From positions 1-47,780 of IMG/VR virus record IMGVR_UViG_3300032236_000866: 47,780 bases of DNA; one strand, 5' to 3'. The notes beneath the pieces are model-generated. The model worked only from the letters and a program-made list of their open reading frames with translations, was not told the origin of the DNA and did no database searches. The stretch's first letter is position 1; the number at the start of each line of letters is the position of its first letter. Both the position numbers and the translations under genes were made by a program. Positions 16,420 to 24,198 of the stretch are shown here, piece by piece. The stretch is from a virus.

Positions 16420-16885
16420 GTCCCGTAAAGAAGACTATTCATATCGCCAAGGGAAATTTAAACCATTACATCCTGAGAAGTATAAAGGGGACCCAACTGG
16501 AATAATTTATAGGTCTTCTTATGAATTAAAATTTATGAATTATTGTGATTTAAATGAAAGTATTAGTGAGTGGAAAAATGAAGAATTTTTTATCCCCTAC
16601 CGTTCCCCAATAGATAACCGAATTCATAGATATTTTCCAGACTTCTATATAAAGTATAAAGACAAAGAAGGAAATACCCGAAAAGTTGTTATTGAAATAA
16701 AACCAGCAAAAGATTTAAAAATGCCCGAAACAAACCCAAAAAGGAAAACAAAATCTTGGGTGTATTCAGTAAAAGCATATGCAATAAATCAAGCAAAATG
16801 GAGTGCTGCAAGAGAATTTTGTGCAGATAGAGGATATGAGTTTCGTATATTCACAGAAACGGACTTGGGGATTAACGTAAAATGA
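16418..16885 (+). CDS. 4: gp4-like head completion protein
   Basis: The 155-residue protein contains 'YRSSYELKFMNYCDLNESI', 'WKNEEFFIPYRSP' and 'RYFPDFYIKYKD', followed by 'VVIEIKPAKD'. This is the T4 gp4 (gp50/65) head completion family, whose fold resembles TnsA/PD-(D/E)XK nucleases: the D of 'FPDF' and the E-x-K of 'IEIKP' are in the expected order. The protein acts on the filled head before tail attachment. It is first in the plus-strand operon, with a late promoter 22 nt upstream, and overlaps the next gene by 4 nt (ATGA). Confidence 0.85.
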   Translation: MSRKEDYSYRQGKFKPLHPEKYKGDPTGIIYRSSYELKFMNYCDLNESISEWKNEEFFIPYRSPIDNRIHRYFPDFYIKYKDKEGNTRKVVIEIKPAKDLKMPETNPKRKTKSWVYSVKAYAINQAKWSAAREFCADRGYEFRIFTETDLGINVK

Positions 16886-17400
16886 TATCCGAAGATATTT
16901 TAAAACAAGCTGGAAGAACTGGATATAAAAGTGGAGATTGGTATACTAATGCTTTGATGAATGAACTTCGTAATTATCAAAGAAAAAATATCAACGAGAT
17001 GGATACTAGGTTTATCATACCTGGAGATTTTGTATTCTTTTTATACTCTGCAAAGTATCCACAGAAATATAAATTCTGGGACCAACATCCTTTAGTTTAT
17101 GTGTTAGAAATAGATGTCCGTAGAGGTCTATTTCTTGGCTCTAATGTTCATTACTTAAACCCATCTTATCGTGGAGGAGTAGTATCTTCTTATCTAAATA
17201 AAGAAGGAAACGGAAATGCTCCAAGAATAACCTTACATAATTATTTGTTTGATAATGTAGTCAGTGATTTCTTCAAAGTTCCAGAAGATGATTGGAAAGG
17301 AGTTTCACTATTACCTACTGAAAGTTTTGTAGATAATAAGGGACAAAAAGTTCCCAAATATAGAGTATGGAGTTATTCACCTTCACAATCTTCACCATAA
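16882..17400 (+). CDS. Conserved T4-like phage protein (LGxNxHYLxPxYR type)
   Basis: The 172-residue protein has 'PGDFVFFLYSAKYPQKYKFW' and 'HPLVYVLEID', then 'GLFLGSNVHYLNPSYRGGVV'. I recognise this pattern from many T4-like phages without a secure function. It lies between gp4 and gp48, a location held in other phages by head-tail joining or wedge genes. It overlaps gp4 by 4 nt, and its TAA is directly followed by the ATG of gp48 with no spacer, so the genes are tightly coupled. A structural or assembly role is likely. Confidence 0.65.
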   Translation: MISEDILKQAGRTGYKSGDWYTNALMNELRNYQRKNINEMDTRFIIPGDFVFFLYSAKYPQKYKFWDQHPLVYVLEIDVRRGLFLGSNVHYLNPSYRGGVVSSYLNKEGNGNAPRITLHNYLFDNVVSDFFKVPEDDWKGVSLLPTESFVDNKGQKVPKYRVWSYSPSQSSP

Positions 17401-18894
17401 ATGGCACTAATCTCAGTTAACCCTCAATTTTATAAACCTAATTATCAACCAGTAGGAGGCTCTAGTTTTTTAGAGCTTAAATACGACCCCTCAAATGGTA
17501 ATACAATATTAGAAGTATATAATGTAACTGCTGGCATTAGGGGTCCATCTAATGAAGTTTATAAAAATGGAGTGTGGAATGTTCTTTCAGGAGGAGTAAA
17601 TACTGCTGGTGAAAAAGAAAAAGTTCATAGTATGGTAAAGGATGCAATAAAAAATGCAGCCCCTCAAAGTAAAGGAGTGGTCCCTTCCTTTGTTTTAAAT
17701 AACGAGCCATCTAAAGACTTTCAAGGTCAAGGAAATGCACCAATTCCGTCTCAAAGTACTGGAGGTATCCTTGGAGGTGTAGCTAATGCACTTTTTGGAC
17801 CACTAGAATTTAATGTACCATTTACCTCGGAAAATGAAAAAGATTTATTTGGAGATAAGGCAAAATCACTATTAAGGTATCCTGATGATATACTTGAAAA
17901 TAATCAAGATACTTTTGTAATATCTCAATATAATTACCAAGCTCCAGGTGGAGATGTATTTACAAAACCAGATAAGTATAAAGAGTTATTTACAAATACT
18001 GGATTACAAAGAAATAGTGCATTAAAAGATTGGATAGGCACTACAATATTACCTATGCCAAATAAAGTAGTAGACCAAAATGGAGTTAATTGGGGGTCAG
18101 GAGATAGTATAAATTCAATTAGTATGGCAATGGGAGGATACGGATATCAAAACACCGCTCAGATGGCATTAGGGCAAGGTACTTTATCTCTGGGTGAGAT
18201 TGCTACAAACGTATATTTAAAGTCTGAAACGGCCGGATTGGGAGGTCTTCCGGATGAATTTGGAAAAAACCTAAAAAATATGTTAACTGGATTAGCTGCA
18301 GGGGGAGCAGGACTGGCAGATAGAGGAGATTTCAAGGCAATGTTAACATCACTTCTATTGAAAAATGCAGGATATGATATTCCACCTGAAACTATCTTAT
18401 CAAGAGGATTTGGCGTCGTTCCTAACTCAAATCTGGAACTACTCTTTAATGGACCTGCTCTTAGAGGATTTACTTTTGGATATCGTATGACACCTAGAAG
18501 TCAAAAAGAAGCAGCAAATGTAAGAAGAATTATAAGATTTTTTAAACAAGGTATGGCTGCAAGAAAAATGACAGGACAGGCAGGACAAGGTTCGGCATTC
18601 TTAAAAACTCCAAATGTTTTTAAACTCAGATATCAATCTGCGGGCAAACCCATTCCTGGAGTAAATAAATTTAAAATCTGTGCTTTAACTCAGTTTGCAG
18701 TGGATTATACACCGGAATCACAATGGACTGCGTATGAAGACCCGGATTCTCCAGGTCAACCAGTATCTGTTGTTATGAATTTACGATTCAATGAGATTGA
18801 GCCAGTATATGAAAGTGATTATCAAGAAAATAATATATTTGGAACTACCAAAAAAGATTTAGAAACTGTTACCGATAAGGATGTAGGGTACTAA
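17401..18894 (+). CDS. 48: gp48-like baseplate tail tube cap
   Basis: The 497-residue protein has 'SFLELKYDPSNGNTILEVYN' near its N-terminus, a variable low-complexity middle, 'FNGPALRGFTFGYRMTPRSQ' with 'ANVRRIIRFFKQGMA', and ends with 'VVMNLRFNEIEPVYESDYQE'. The C-terminal half matches the tail-tube-cap gp48 family of cyanophages; the last motif is a tube-fold strand pair. It caps the baseplate and starts tube polymerisation with gp54. The ATG follows the previous TAA directly. It is longer than T4 gp48 (about 364), mostly through the N-terminal region. Confidence 0.75.
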   Translation: MALISVNPQFYKPNYQPVGGSSFLELKYDPSNGNTILEVYNVTAGIRGPSNEVYKNGVWNVLSGGVNTAGEKEKVHSMVKDAIKNAAPQSKGVVPSFVLNNEPSKDFQGQGNAPIPSQSTGGILGGVANALFGPLEFNVPFTSENEKDLFGDKAKSLLRYPDDILENNQDTFVISQYNYQAPGGDVFTKPDKYKELFTNTGLQRNSALKDWIGTTILPMPNKVVDQNGVNWGSGDSINSISMAMGGYGYQNTAQMALGQGTLSLGEIATNVYLKSETAGLGGLPDEFGKNLKNMLTGLAAGGAGLADRGDFKAMLTSLLLKNAGYDIPPETILSRGFGVVPNSNLELLFNGPALRGFTFGYRMTPRSQKEAANVRRIIRFFKQGMAARKMTGQAGQGSAFLKTPNVFKLRYQSAGKPIPGVNKFKICALTQFAVDYTPESQWTAYEDPDSPGQPVSVVMNLRFNEIEPVYESDYQENNIFGTTKKDLETVTDKDVGY

Positions 18895-18898
18895 AAAA

Positions 18899-19810
18899 AT
18901 GCCATACTTTAACGAACTTCCAAATATAAGATATGGTGCCAGTTCTTTAGGCTCATCCAGTAATGGAGATGTAGTTCTTGTAAAAAACTTGTTTAGAAGA
19001 GCAAAACTTCGTGACGATATGGTAAATGCAGCAACTGCATTTCAGTATTATCAAATTCAAGATAATGAAAGACCCGACCAAATAGCAAAAAAAGCATATG
19101 ACGACGCAAATTTAGATTGGGTCGTATTAATTACAAATAATATAACAAATATAAACGAACAGTGGCCTTTAGATAATGAAAGTTTTTATAAGTATCTTTT
19201 AGATAAGTATGGTTCTGATGAAGAGATGCAAGCAATTCATCATACAGAGACTTTAGAAGTTAAAGATGAATATGATAGATTAGTAGTTCCTAAAAAAATA
19301 ATCACAGATAAGGACCTAACTCAAGCTGTTGTTGTAGGCTCAGGTGGCGGATTAGATTATACATTATCCAGCTTTCCAGTTGCAAATGGAATACTTCCAT
19401 TAAAAATTACAATTACTCTTGGAGACTACTTTCAAGTTTGGGATAGACCTTCTCAAGATGCAGGAGTATATATTGCTCCTGAATATTTTGTAACTGATAT
19501 TACTTTAAAAAATTTACGAAAGAATAGTCCAGAAGACCATTCTACTTTGAAGGTCTATGCAAGAGATGAAACACATACAGATATATACATTCCCAACAGT
19601 TTAAATGGGTTCCCTTCTACTTGGGGAGGCTCTGCCATAATATACGGAAGAGATAGTGAAACTACTATCTACACATATGGTTGGGTTTCAACACCAATAA
19701 ATATTGCAGGAGATGCTCGTCTTTATAGTATTGCAGGGCAAACTATAGAGAATACTAATACAATAATTCCAATCTTTAGATTTAAATCTATCGGAGTAGC
19801 ACCACTATGA
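18899..19810 (+). CDS. 53: gp53-like baseplate wedge protein
   Basis: The 303-residue protein has the gp53/LysM-like N-terminal block 'KLRDDMVNAATAFQYYQIQD' and 'ERPDQIAKKAYDDANLDWVV', with 'NEQWPLDNESFYKYLLDKYG' after it. In T4 gp53 the equivalent block joins wedge to hub. Beyond residue 140 a beta-rich extension ('AVVVGSGGGLDYTLSSFPV', 'YTYGWVSTPINIAGDARLYS') differs from T4 gp53. It overlaps the next small gene by 4 nt. That neighbour carries a segment like the C-terminus of T4 gp53, so the wedge function may be shared by the two products. Confidence 0.75.
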   Translation: MPYFNELPNIRYGASSLGSSSNGDVVLVKNLFRRAKLRDDMVNAATAFQYYQIQDNERPDQIAKKAYDDANLDWVVLITNNITNINEQWPLDNESFYKYLLDKYGSDEEMQAIHHTETLEVKDEYDRLVVPKKIITDKDLTQAVVVGSGGGLDYTLSSFPVANGILPLKITITLGDYFQVWDRPSQDAGVYIAPEYFVTDITLKNLRKNSPEDHSTLKVYARDETHTDIYIPNSLNGFPSTWGGSAIIYGRDSETTIYTYGWVSTPINIAGDARLYSIAGQTIENTNTIIPIFRFKSIGVAPL

Positions 19811-20100
19811 GTAATTCACCAATTCAAGGAATAACAATTGCATTCAATAATGAAACAGAACCTAGCTATTTAAATACTCAATATAATAATGTAGATGTAA
19901 GAAATCAACAAAAAGATATAACTAATTATGAGTACGAAGTAAATGAAAATGAGAAAAAAAGACAGATATTATTGTTAAGACCAGAATATCTTGGAGTGTT
20001 TATTAGTGATATGAAAAATATTATGAAATATGATAAGTCTTCTGATTATATTGATAGTAAAACTAAAGGCGTATATAATCCAAAATTAAAAGGAGTATAA
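19807..20100 (+). CDS. Small baseplate protein resembling a gp53 C-terminus
   Basis: The 97-residue protein contains 'YEYEVNENEKKRQILLLRPE' followed by 'FISDMKNIM'. From memory this resembles the C-terminal 'ENEKLRQIKII...INSFMNDLIRIME' region of T4 gp53. The gene overlaps the gp53-like ORF by 4 nt (ATGA) and is the last gene before a strong terminator hairpin. It could be a separated gp53 tail or an independent wedge partner. An alignment is needed to decide; the coding call itself is firm. Confidence 0.7.
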   Translation: MSNSPIQGITIAFNNETEPSYLNTQYNNVDVRNQQKDITNYEYEVNENEKKRQILLLRPEYLGVFISDMKNIMKYDKSSDYIDSKTKGVYNPKLKGV

Positions 20101-20125
20101 AAAAGGGTCTCATCTGAGACCCTTT
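20101..20125. terminator. Bidirectional terminator between gp53 and gp32 operons
   Basis: A 10-bp perfect stem, AAAGGGTCTC (20102-20111) and GAGACCCTTT (20116-20125), closes a 4-nt loop between convergent genes. On the minus strand the stem is followed by a T-run, as for an intrinsic terminator of gp32. On the plus strand the tail is less T-rich. Confidence 0.88.
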
Positions 20126-20131
20126 ACTTTA

Positions 20132-20780
20132 CTACATTGAAGCGAGCTTAGAGAAATAATTTAGAGCATCATCTCCATCTTCATCATCCTCGTCTTCTTC
20201 ATCTTTAGAAACTGTTTTAGAACTAGTTTTAGAAGTAGTTTTTTTGCTTTCTACAAGCTTCTCATAGTCGTCTTCAGCTTCTTCTTCAACTTCAGGGTCA
20301 ACTTTTTTACGGGTATCTCCACGAAGTCCAAGAACAAGGTCCAGACGGTTCTTTAGTTCATCATAAGACTTGAACTTACTTTCATCAATAAAATCGTTAA
20401 GATTATACATTGATTTATAAAGTTTTTCAAGTTCTTTATCATCACCATCTAGAAGTTCACTAGGCTTATCAAAATTAGATTTATCATAATTCCAATATCC
20501 ATCAACTTTACAGATTTTCAGGTTGAAGTCTGAACCTTCCCACATATCAAAAACATTGATTGCAGTCTCGCCCTTAAACTTAGGACGGAGAGCTTCTTCA
20601 ATCTTTTCCCAAATCTTCTTACCATACTTGTAAAGAAATACCCTTCCATTGTTGGCAGGATTTTCTGGGTCATCAAGTACATAGATGTTAGAGTAATAAG
20701 AAAGCTTTCTCTTACGGTCTCTTACAATATTTTGCTTTTCTTTGCTACCAGTGTTCCAGTCTTCACGATTATGGTCGCAA
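20132..20780 (-). CDS. 32: gp32 single-stranded DNA-binding protein, exon 2
   Basis: Exon 2 supplies the last base of a split Val codon and then 215 codons, starting 'CDHNREDWNTGSKEKQ', continuing 'LSYYSNIYVLDDPENPANNG', 'FLYKYGKKIWEKIEE' and ending in a long acidic tail ('DEEDEDDEDGDDALNYFSKL'). These match the T4 gp32 core and acidic C-terminus, which recruits replication partners. Read alone, this exon would look like a short ORF from Met 20545. Joined to exon 1 after removal of 20781-21965 it gives a 313-residue protein (T4 gp32: 301). It coats ssDNA in replication, repair and recombination. Transcription ends at the hairpin at 20101-20125. Confidence 0.9.
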
Positions 20781-20914
20781 CCTTTATGTTCGTTAGTGTT
20801 CGTTAATCACTAACCGGGACTTACCCAGCTCATATTTTCATATGAGAGCAGACTATATCACACACCTAAAATATAGGTGTCTCCGCATTTTGAGATACTT
20901 ATCTCTACTCCCGG

Positions 20915-21859
20915 TCAAGGGATAGTCGTTGAACCTTCCTCAAGTATATTTGAGGCTTGGCTGCTGATTGCCTTGTGTAAAATAGATAAATACTTATCTT
21001 CATTTTTTAGAGTTCTATCTTTAGTTACATCTTTAGAATGTATTACTAAAAATATATGGTTGTATCCTTGATTAATAGAAGATTTATGCTTAATGATATT
21101 CTCTTCAAGATTAATATTAAAAGTGTATTCACTCTTTACTTCTATTAATAGATTTTTATAATATAAATCAGGATAATATTTTTTATCTTCAGGAAGATTT
21201 ATTCTAGGAACTTGGTCCCCAGTTTTTATTTCAGTTATTTCTATAAGTTTAGATAAAAGTCTTATAGCAATATCTTCATATCCTTGAACTCTAAAAGTTA
21301 TTCCACCACACTCAAAAACTTTATTTGAGTTTTTATATGGAGTTGGTTGATAATTATTTTTAATTTTAGTCTGTTTTGATTTTTCAACTATATTTTCAAT
21401 ATCCTGAGAAGTTCTTCTTTCCCATTGTCGTTTTGCTTTTTCTGAAAAATAATTTTTTCCATATTTAGAATGATATGATAATATTCTTTTTTGACTTATC
21501 ATATCTTTATATTCGTCAGACCAATTAGATTTGGTTTGCTTACTTTTTTCTATAAAAGATTTTTTCTTTTCCGGATTATTTACAAAACGATTTTTTACAC
21601 ATTCTTTATGTTCTTTACTTTTATTTTTACATCCAACAGAACAATAAATCCTGTAACCCTTATCTATCTGATGAAACTTTGTTGAGTTATTGCAGTATAA
21701 ACATTTACCAATATCACCGATGTAAGTTAGGTAATATTCTTGAGAAGTAATATTAACTTTCCTAAGATAATTTAACATACCTCTTAAAGTTGAGTAATAT
21801 TGTTTATTGATTTCACAATAAACTCCTTTTTCAGTTATTAAGGGATTGATATTTTCCAT
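20915..21859 (-). CDS. Intron-encoded PD-(D/E)XK homing endonuclease
   Basis: The 314-residue ORF lies wholly inside the gp32 intron. Residues 53-77 form a zinc finger (C53, C56, C73, C77). Two helical repeats share 'EKSKQTK' (about 104-110 and 159-165) and may bind DNA. The C-terminal domain starts 'FRVQGYEDIAIRLL' (E195, D196), followed by 'YYPDLYYKNLLIEVKSE' (D231, E240-V-K242), the order of a PD-(D/E)XK/Vsr-like nuclease. It probably cuts intronless gp32 alleles to spread the intron. Its stop codon lies in the R/P7 region of the ribozyme, so coding and catalytic RNA overlap. A late promoter box lies 23 nt before the ATG. Confidence 0.85.
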   Translation of the reverse strand: MENINPLITEKGVYCEINKQYYSTLRGMLNYLRKVNITSQEYYLTYIGDIGKCLYCNNSTKFHQIDKGYRIYCSVGCKNKSKEHKECVKNRFVNNPEKKKSFIEKSKQTKSNWSDEYKDMISQKRILSYHSKYGKNYFSEKAKRQWERRTSQDIENIVEKSKQTKIKNNYQPTPYKNSNKVFECGGITFRVQGYEDIAIRLLSKLIEITEIKTGDQVPRINLPEDKKYYPDLYYKNLLIEVKSEYTFNINLEENIIKHKSSINQGYNHIFLVIHSKDVTKDRTLKNEDKYLSILHKAISSQASNILEEGSTTIP

Positions 21860-21882
21860 AATAGTTGGTTTATCTCACAAAC

Positions 21883-21889
21883 TATTTAG
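21883..21889 (-). promoter_or_regulatory. Late promoter box CTAAATA inside the intron
   Basis: CTAAATA on the minus strand within the intron, 23 nt upstream of the endonuclease ATG. The spacing is the same as for virion genes in this window. It would allow endonuclease expression late in infection, independent of the gp32 message, as is known for the td intron endonuclease I-TevI of T4. Confidence 0.65.
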
Positions 21890-21965
21890 TCATTTTACAT
21901 TTAGGTATCCCAGCAGTTAACGGAGTTTTCACTATAAATTACTCTATAGTGCCGCTTACGCATAA

Positions 21966-22258
21966 ACGGGACACTTACGGCCACCAAGAGTAGTAGGGCA
22001 GTTATCAATCAGCCATTGTCCTGTAGGACCCTGGAATGCGTGATTAAACACCGAAACATACTCATCTTCCCATTCTTCTAATCGAGCAGGAAGAAAACGA
22101 ATGGTTGCCTGACCAATACCCGCTTTAGTGAGGGTTGGTTTCCACAATCTATCGTCTTCATTAGAACTCCCACCTTCATTAAGTTTATCAACTTGCTTAA
22201 GAAGCTTTTCAGTGAGTGAACCAGATTTTGACTTTTTTTTCAAGTCTGCAAAAGACAT
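21966..22258 (-). CDS. 32: gp32 single-stranded DNA-binding protein, exon 1
   Basis: Exon 1 encodes 97 residues plus two bases of codon 98. It starts 'MSFADLKKKSKSGSLTEKLL', the basic N-terminal cooperativity segment of gp32, and continues with 'DDRLWKPTLTKAGIGQATIR' and 'FNHAFQGPTGQWLIDNCPTT', ending 'RKCPV'. Without splicing, translation stops two codons later at TAA. With splicing the motif becomes CPVC, matching the zinc-binding region of T4 gp32. A GGAG ribosome-binding site precedes ATG 22258. The first gene upstream is 87 nt away, and the gap holds a hairpin leader. Confidence 0.9.
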
Positions 22259-22319
22259 AAAATTCTCCGTATTTGTTGTTTGTATTTGGCTTTTATGAAA
22301 ACTTTACTGCTCTAAGACA

Positions 22320-22337
22320 GAGGGATTTCAAGCCCTC
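22320..22337 (-). promoter_or_regulatory. Hairpin in the gp32 leader (possible autoregulatory site)
   Basis: On the minus strand GAGGG (22333-22337 complement) pairs with CCCTC (22320-22324) around an 8-nt loop about 60 nt upstream of the gp32 ATG. An AU-rich unstructured stretch leads from it to the GGAG site. T4 gp32 represses its own translation through a 5' pseudoknot and an unstructured leader. The arrangement here is similar, but the pseudoknot pairing (loop UGAAA with downstream UUUCA) is only a possibility. Confidence 0.4.
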
Positions 22338-22345
22338 AAGTAAGT

Positions 22346-22681
22346 CTACCCTTTAGTTATCTGCTCGTCAAGTCTCGTAATGGTGGTTTCAAGCAACTCA
22401 AAAAACTCATTTATACCTTGACCTTCTTTAAGCCCAAGCATTTTTGCGGATTCAAGTATTTGGTTTTTTGTTTCTAATGCTTCGGGGTCATCAGATAAAG
22501 ACATTCTAAAGAAAAGATTTTTTTGTTTCTCAAGAAATACTTTCATTAAATCTAAATGAGCCCGTTTCTCTTCTTTACTAAAAAATGGAATTAAAAGTAT
22601 TTGAGTTGCAAGTTCCTCTTGCAGTTCTCCAAGTTCTTTCATTGACTGCTTTACTACTGAAGAACTAAAAAAATTGCTCAC
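22346..22681 (-). CDS. DUF1825 family protein
   Basis: The 111-residue helical protein begins 'SNFFSSSVVKQSMKELGELQ' and includes 'FFSKEEKRAHLDLMKVFLEK' and 'FFRMSLSDDPEALE'. This matches DUF1825, a family of short cyanobacterial proteins also carried by cyanophages; its function is unknown. The start is GTG, overlapping the gp59 stop as GTGA, with GGAG upstream. It sits between gp59 and gp32, suggesting a link to replication or host takeover. A host origin is plausible but old, since codon use matches the phage. Confidence 0.7.
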   Translation of the reverse strand: MSNFFSSSVVKQSMKELGELQEELATQILLIPFFSKEEKRAHLDLMKVFLEKQKNLFFRMSLSDDPEALETKNQILESAKMLGLKEGQGINEFFELLETTITRLDEQITKG

Positions 22682-23268
22682 AAAATACTCTCCTTTAATA
22701 TTTTTGCGTATGTATCAATATCTATATGTATAAAAGGCTTATACTTAGAAATTCTACCACTTAGAAACTCCCATACTGGGTCGTCTAATATTTTATCATA
22801 ATTATTTGTATACCCTAAGATATAGTCTAAAATAACTAAAGTTTCTAGAGATACTGCTTTTTGTAAGTGTTTTTGAATTAGTGGAGAATGCTTACCTCTT
22901 TCACAAAAGAAGAATTCATTAAATGCTTCCTTTGGTATGAAAACTTCAACTTCAGTTTTAAACATATACCGAAGACTTTGTATCTTTCTTGACCAATTTT
23001 CGTAAACTTTATCTCCAGATTTTATGATTTCCCCAATCCATATCGTTTGAGGGTCATCGCATTCAACAAAGTTTGCTACAAAATAATCCTTGATTTCATC
23101 TTCAGTCTTTTTACGGCTCAATCTTTCAAAAAAATACTTATCCTTTCTTTTATTAAATGCTACCAAAGAAGCATTTGATTTTCCACAATATTTAAAATAA
23201 TCGTAATTAGATTTAGTAAAATGATTTTTTAAAGAAAGAAATAATTTATAACAATCAAATGGGCTCAC
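22678..23268 (-). CDS. 59: gp59-like helicase loader
   Basis: The 196-residue protein has 'SPFDCYKLFLSLKNHFTKSN' at the N-terminus and 'FNKRKDKYFFERLSRK', matching T4 gp59 ('YQKRRDKYFFQKLSEK'). The remaining helical sequence ('VEVFIPKEAFNEFFFCERGK', 'LETLVILDYILGY') also follows gp59 order. Gp59 binds gp32 and loads the gp41 helicase at forks and recombination intermediates. The start is GTG, overlapping gp33 as GTGA, and the stop overlaps the DUF1825 start. T4 gp59 is 217 residues. Gp32, gp59 and gp33 form the same cluster in T4. Confidence 0.88.
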   Translation of the reverse strand: MSPFDCYKLFLSLKNHFTKSNYDYFKYCGKSNASLVAFNKRKDKYFFERLSRKKTEDEIKDYFVANFVECDDPQTIWIGEIIKSGDKVYENWSRKIQSLRYMFKTEVEVFIPKEAFNEFFFCERGKHSPLIQKHLQKAVSLETLVILDYILGYTNNYDKILDDPVWEFLSGRISKYKPFIHIDIDTYAKILKESIL

Positions 23269-23525
23269 AATACAGATTTAGTTTTATTAGTGTTTTTCAA
23301 AAAATTTAATTTAATCGCATTATGCTTTAATTTTTCTTTCAAAGGCTTTGATAAAAGTTTAGGTATAGTTTCAATATCAATATTATGAATTTCACAATAA
23401 TTAACTATACCCTCAATATAATCGCATTTATTACTAAGGACATATTCTTCTATATCCATAGCAAATTTCTCAGGACATAAGAATTTCTTCTTAATAATAT
23501 CTTCTACTTTAGTCTCGTTTGTCAT
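23265..23525 (-). CDS. 33: gp33-like late transcription co-activator
   Basis: The 86-residue protein ('VEDIIKKKFLCPEKFAMDIE', then 'YIEGIVNYCEIHNIDIETIP') is the gp33 type of T4-like cyanophages. Gp33 links RNA polymerase to the sliding clamp and works with the gp55 sigma factor at late promoters such as the CTAAATA boxes in this window. It follows the exonuclease gene by 1 nt and overlaps gp59 by 4 nt. Identification rests on this sequence pattern and the conserved 33-59-32 order. Confidence 0.8.
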   Translation of the reverse strand: MTNETKVEDIIKKKFLCPEKFAMDIEEYVLSNKCDYIEGIVNYCEIHNIDIETIPKLLSKPLKEKLKHNAIKLNFLKNTNKTKSVL

Positions 23526-23526
23526 T

Positions 23527-24198
23527 TTATACCGTATGTGAATTCACGAAATGTTTAATGTATTTTACCAGAAGTTTAATGTATTTTGCAAGGTCTCTTT
23601 CCTCATAAACTACAAGTTCTCCATTTTCACAAGCCATTATAATGACAAGTTTTTTAACTTCTAGTCCCGTAAGTTCTTTTAACATAAAGGCATATGCAGT
23701 TGCCTGAACAAAATAGTTCTCAATCCACTCACGGGGCTTTGGTTTTTCAGAAGTCTTATAGTCAATAATAGCAAGTTCACCTTCATACTCTGCAATAGTA
23801 TCACAGGTTCCTGCAATTCCCAAATATTCGCTATACATAGCGATTTCAATTCCATAAATCTTTCCAAATTTATGTAATGCTGGCTTTAATATTTCAAATA
23901 ATTTATGAGATAGTTCTTGGACTTCTGGAAGAGGTTGATTTGAAATATAGTGCTCTACTAATGTGTGAGTATCTGTTCCTCTGCTAGTTGCCCTATTAGT
24001 TTTCTCATCTGCTGCTTTATTACCAACTCTGCGTCTCCAATTTATAAAGATTTGTCGGTTAAAAAAACTAGTCACCGATGTAATGGAGACAAATTTTTTA
24101 AGTTCTTCTGATGAAGTAGGAATAAAGTAATAGCGTATTCCATCAATTGTGGTTCGGTCAATTGGTGGAAGTTTCAAATCAATGTGTTCAAAAATCAT
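23527..24198 (-). CDS. RecB/MGME1-like PD-(D/E)XK exonuclease
   Basis: The 223-residue protein shows the RecB-type nuclease order: 'RGTDTHTLVEHYI' (motif with H and E), 'GIAGTCDTIAEY' (catalytic D), 'GELAIIDYKTSEK' (D-x-K) and 'NYFVQATAYAFML' (Q-x(3)-Y). This is the family of phage and mitochondrial single-strand exonucleases. In cyanophages such proteins are thought to act in DNA degradation or recombination. It overlaps phoH by 4 nt (ATGA) and is followed by gp33 after 1 nt. All four motifs are intact. Confidence 0.82.
   Translation of the reverse strand: MIFEHIDLKLPPIDRTTIDGIRYYFIPTSSEELKKFVSITSVTSFFNRQIFINWRRRVGNKAADEKTNRATSRGTDTHTLVEHYISNQPLPEVQELSHKLFEILKPALHKFGKIYGIEIAMYSEYLGIAGTCDTIAEYEGELAIIDYKTSEKPKPREWIENYFVQATAYAFMLKELTGLEVKKLVIIMACENGELVVYEERDLAKYIKLLVKYIKHFVNSHTV

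Larger units (their letters stand above)
20781..21965 (-). ncRNA. Group I intron interrupting gp32
   Basis: The 1185-nt element splits a Val codon (GT|T) of gp32. At the 5' site, exon CCGU pairs with intron GCGG through a 10-nt loop (P1), with a U-G wobble at the splice site. At the 3' site the intron ends in G, and exon UUGC pairs with intron GUAA just 5' of GCGG (P10). A P2-like hairpin is CACUAUA/UAUAGUG. The R element GUUCAACGACUA (20923-20934) and S element GAUAUAGUC (20851-20859) form P7, and a hairpin with GAAA tetraloop at 20829-20846 fits P9. Joining the exons restores the frame and a CPVC zinc motif. It carries a homing endonuclease ORF. Confidence 0.92.

Noticed and set aside
20132-22258. 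gp32 as a pseudogene broken by a frameshift or insertion
   Set aside because: Splice-site pairings, group I core elements and exact frame restoration support a functional intron instead.
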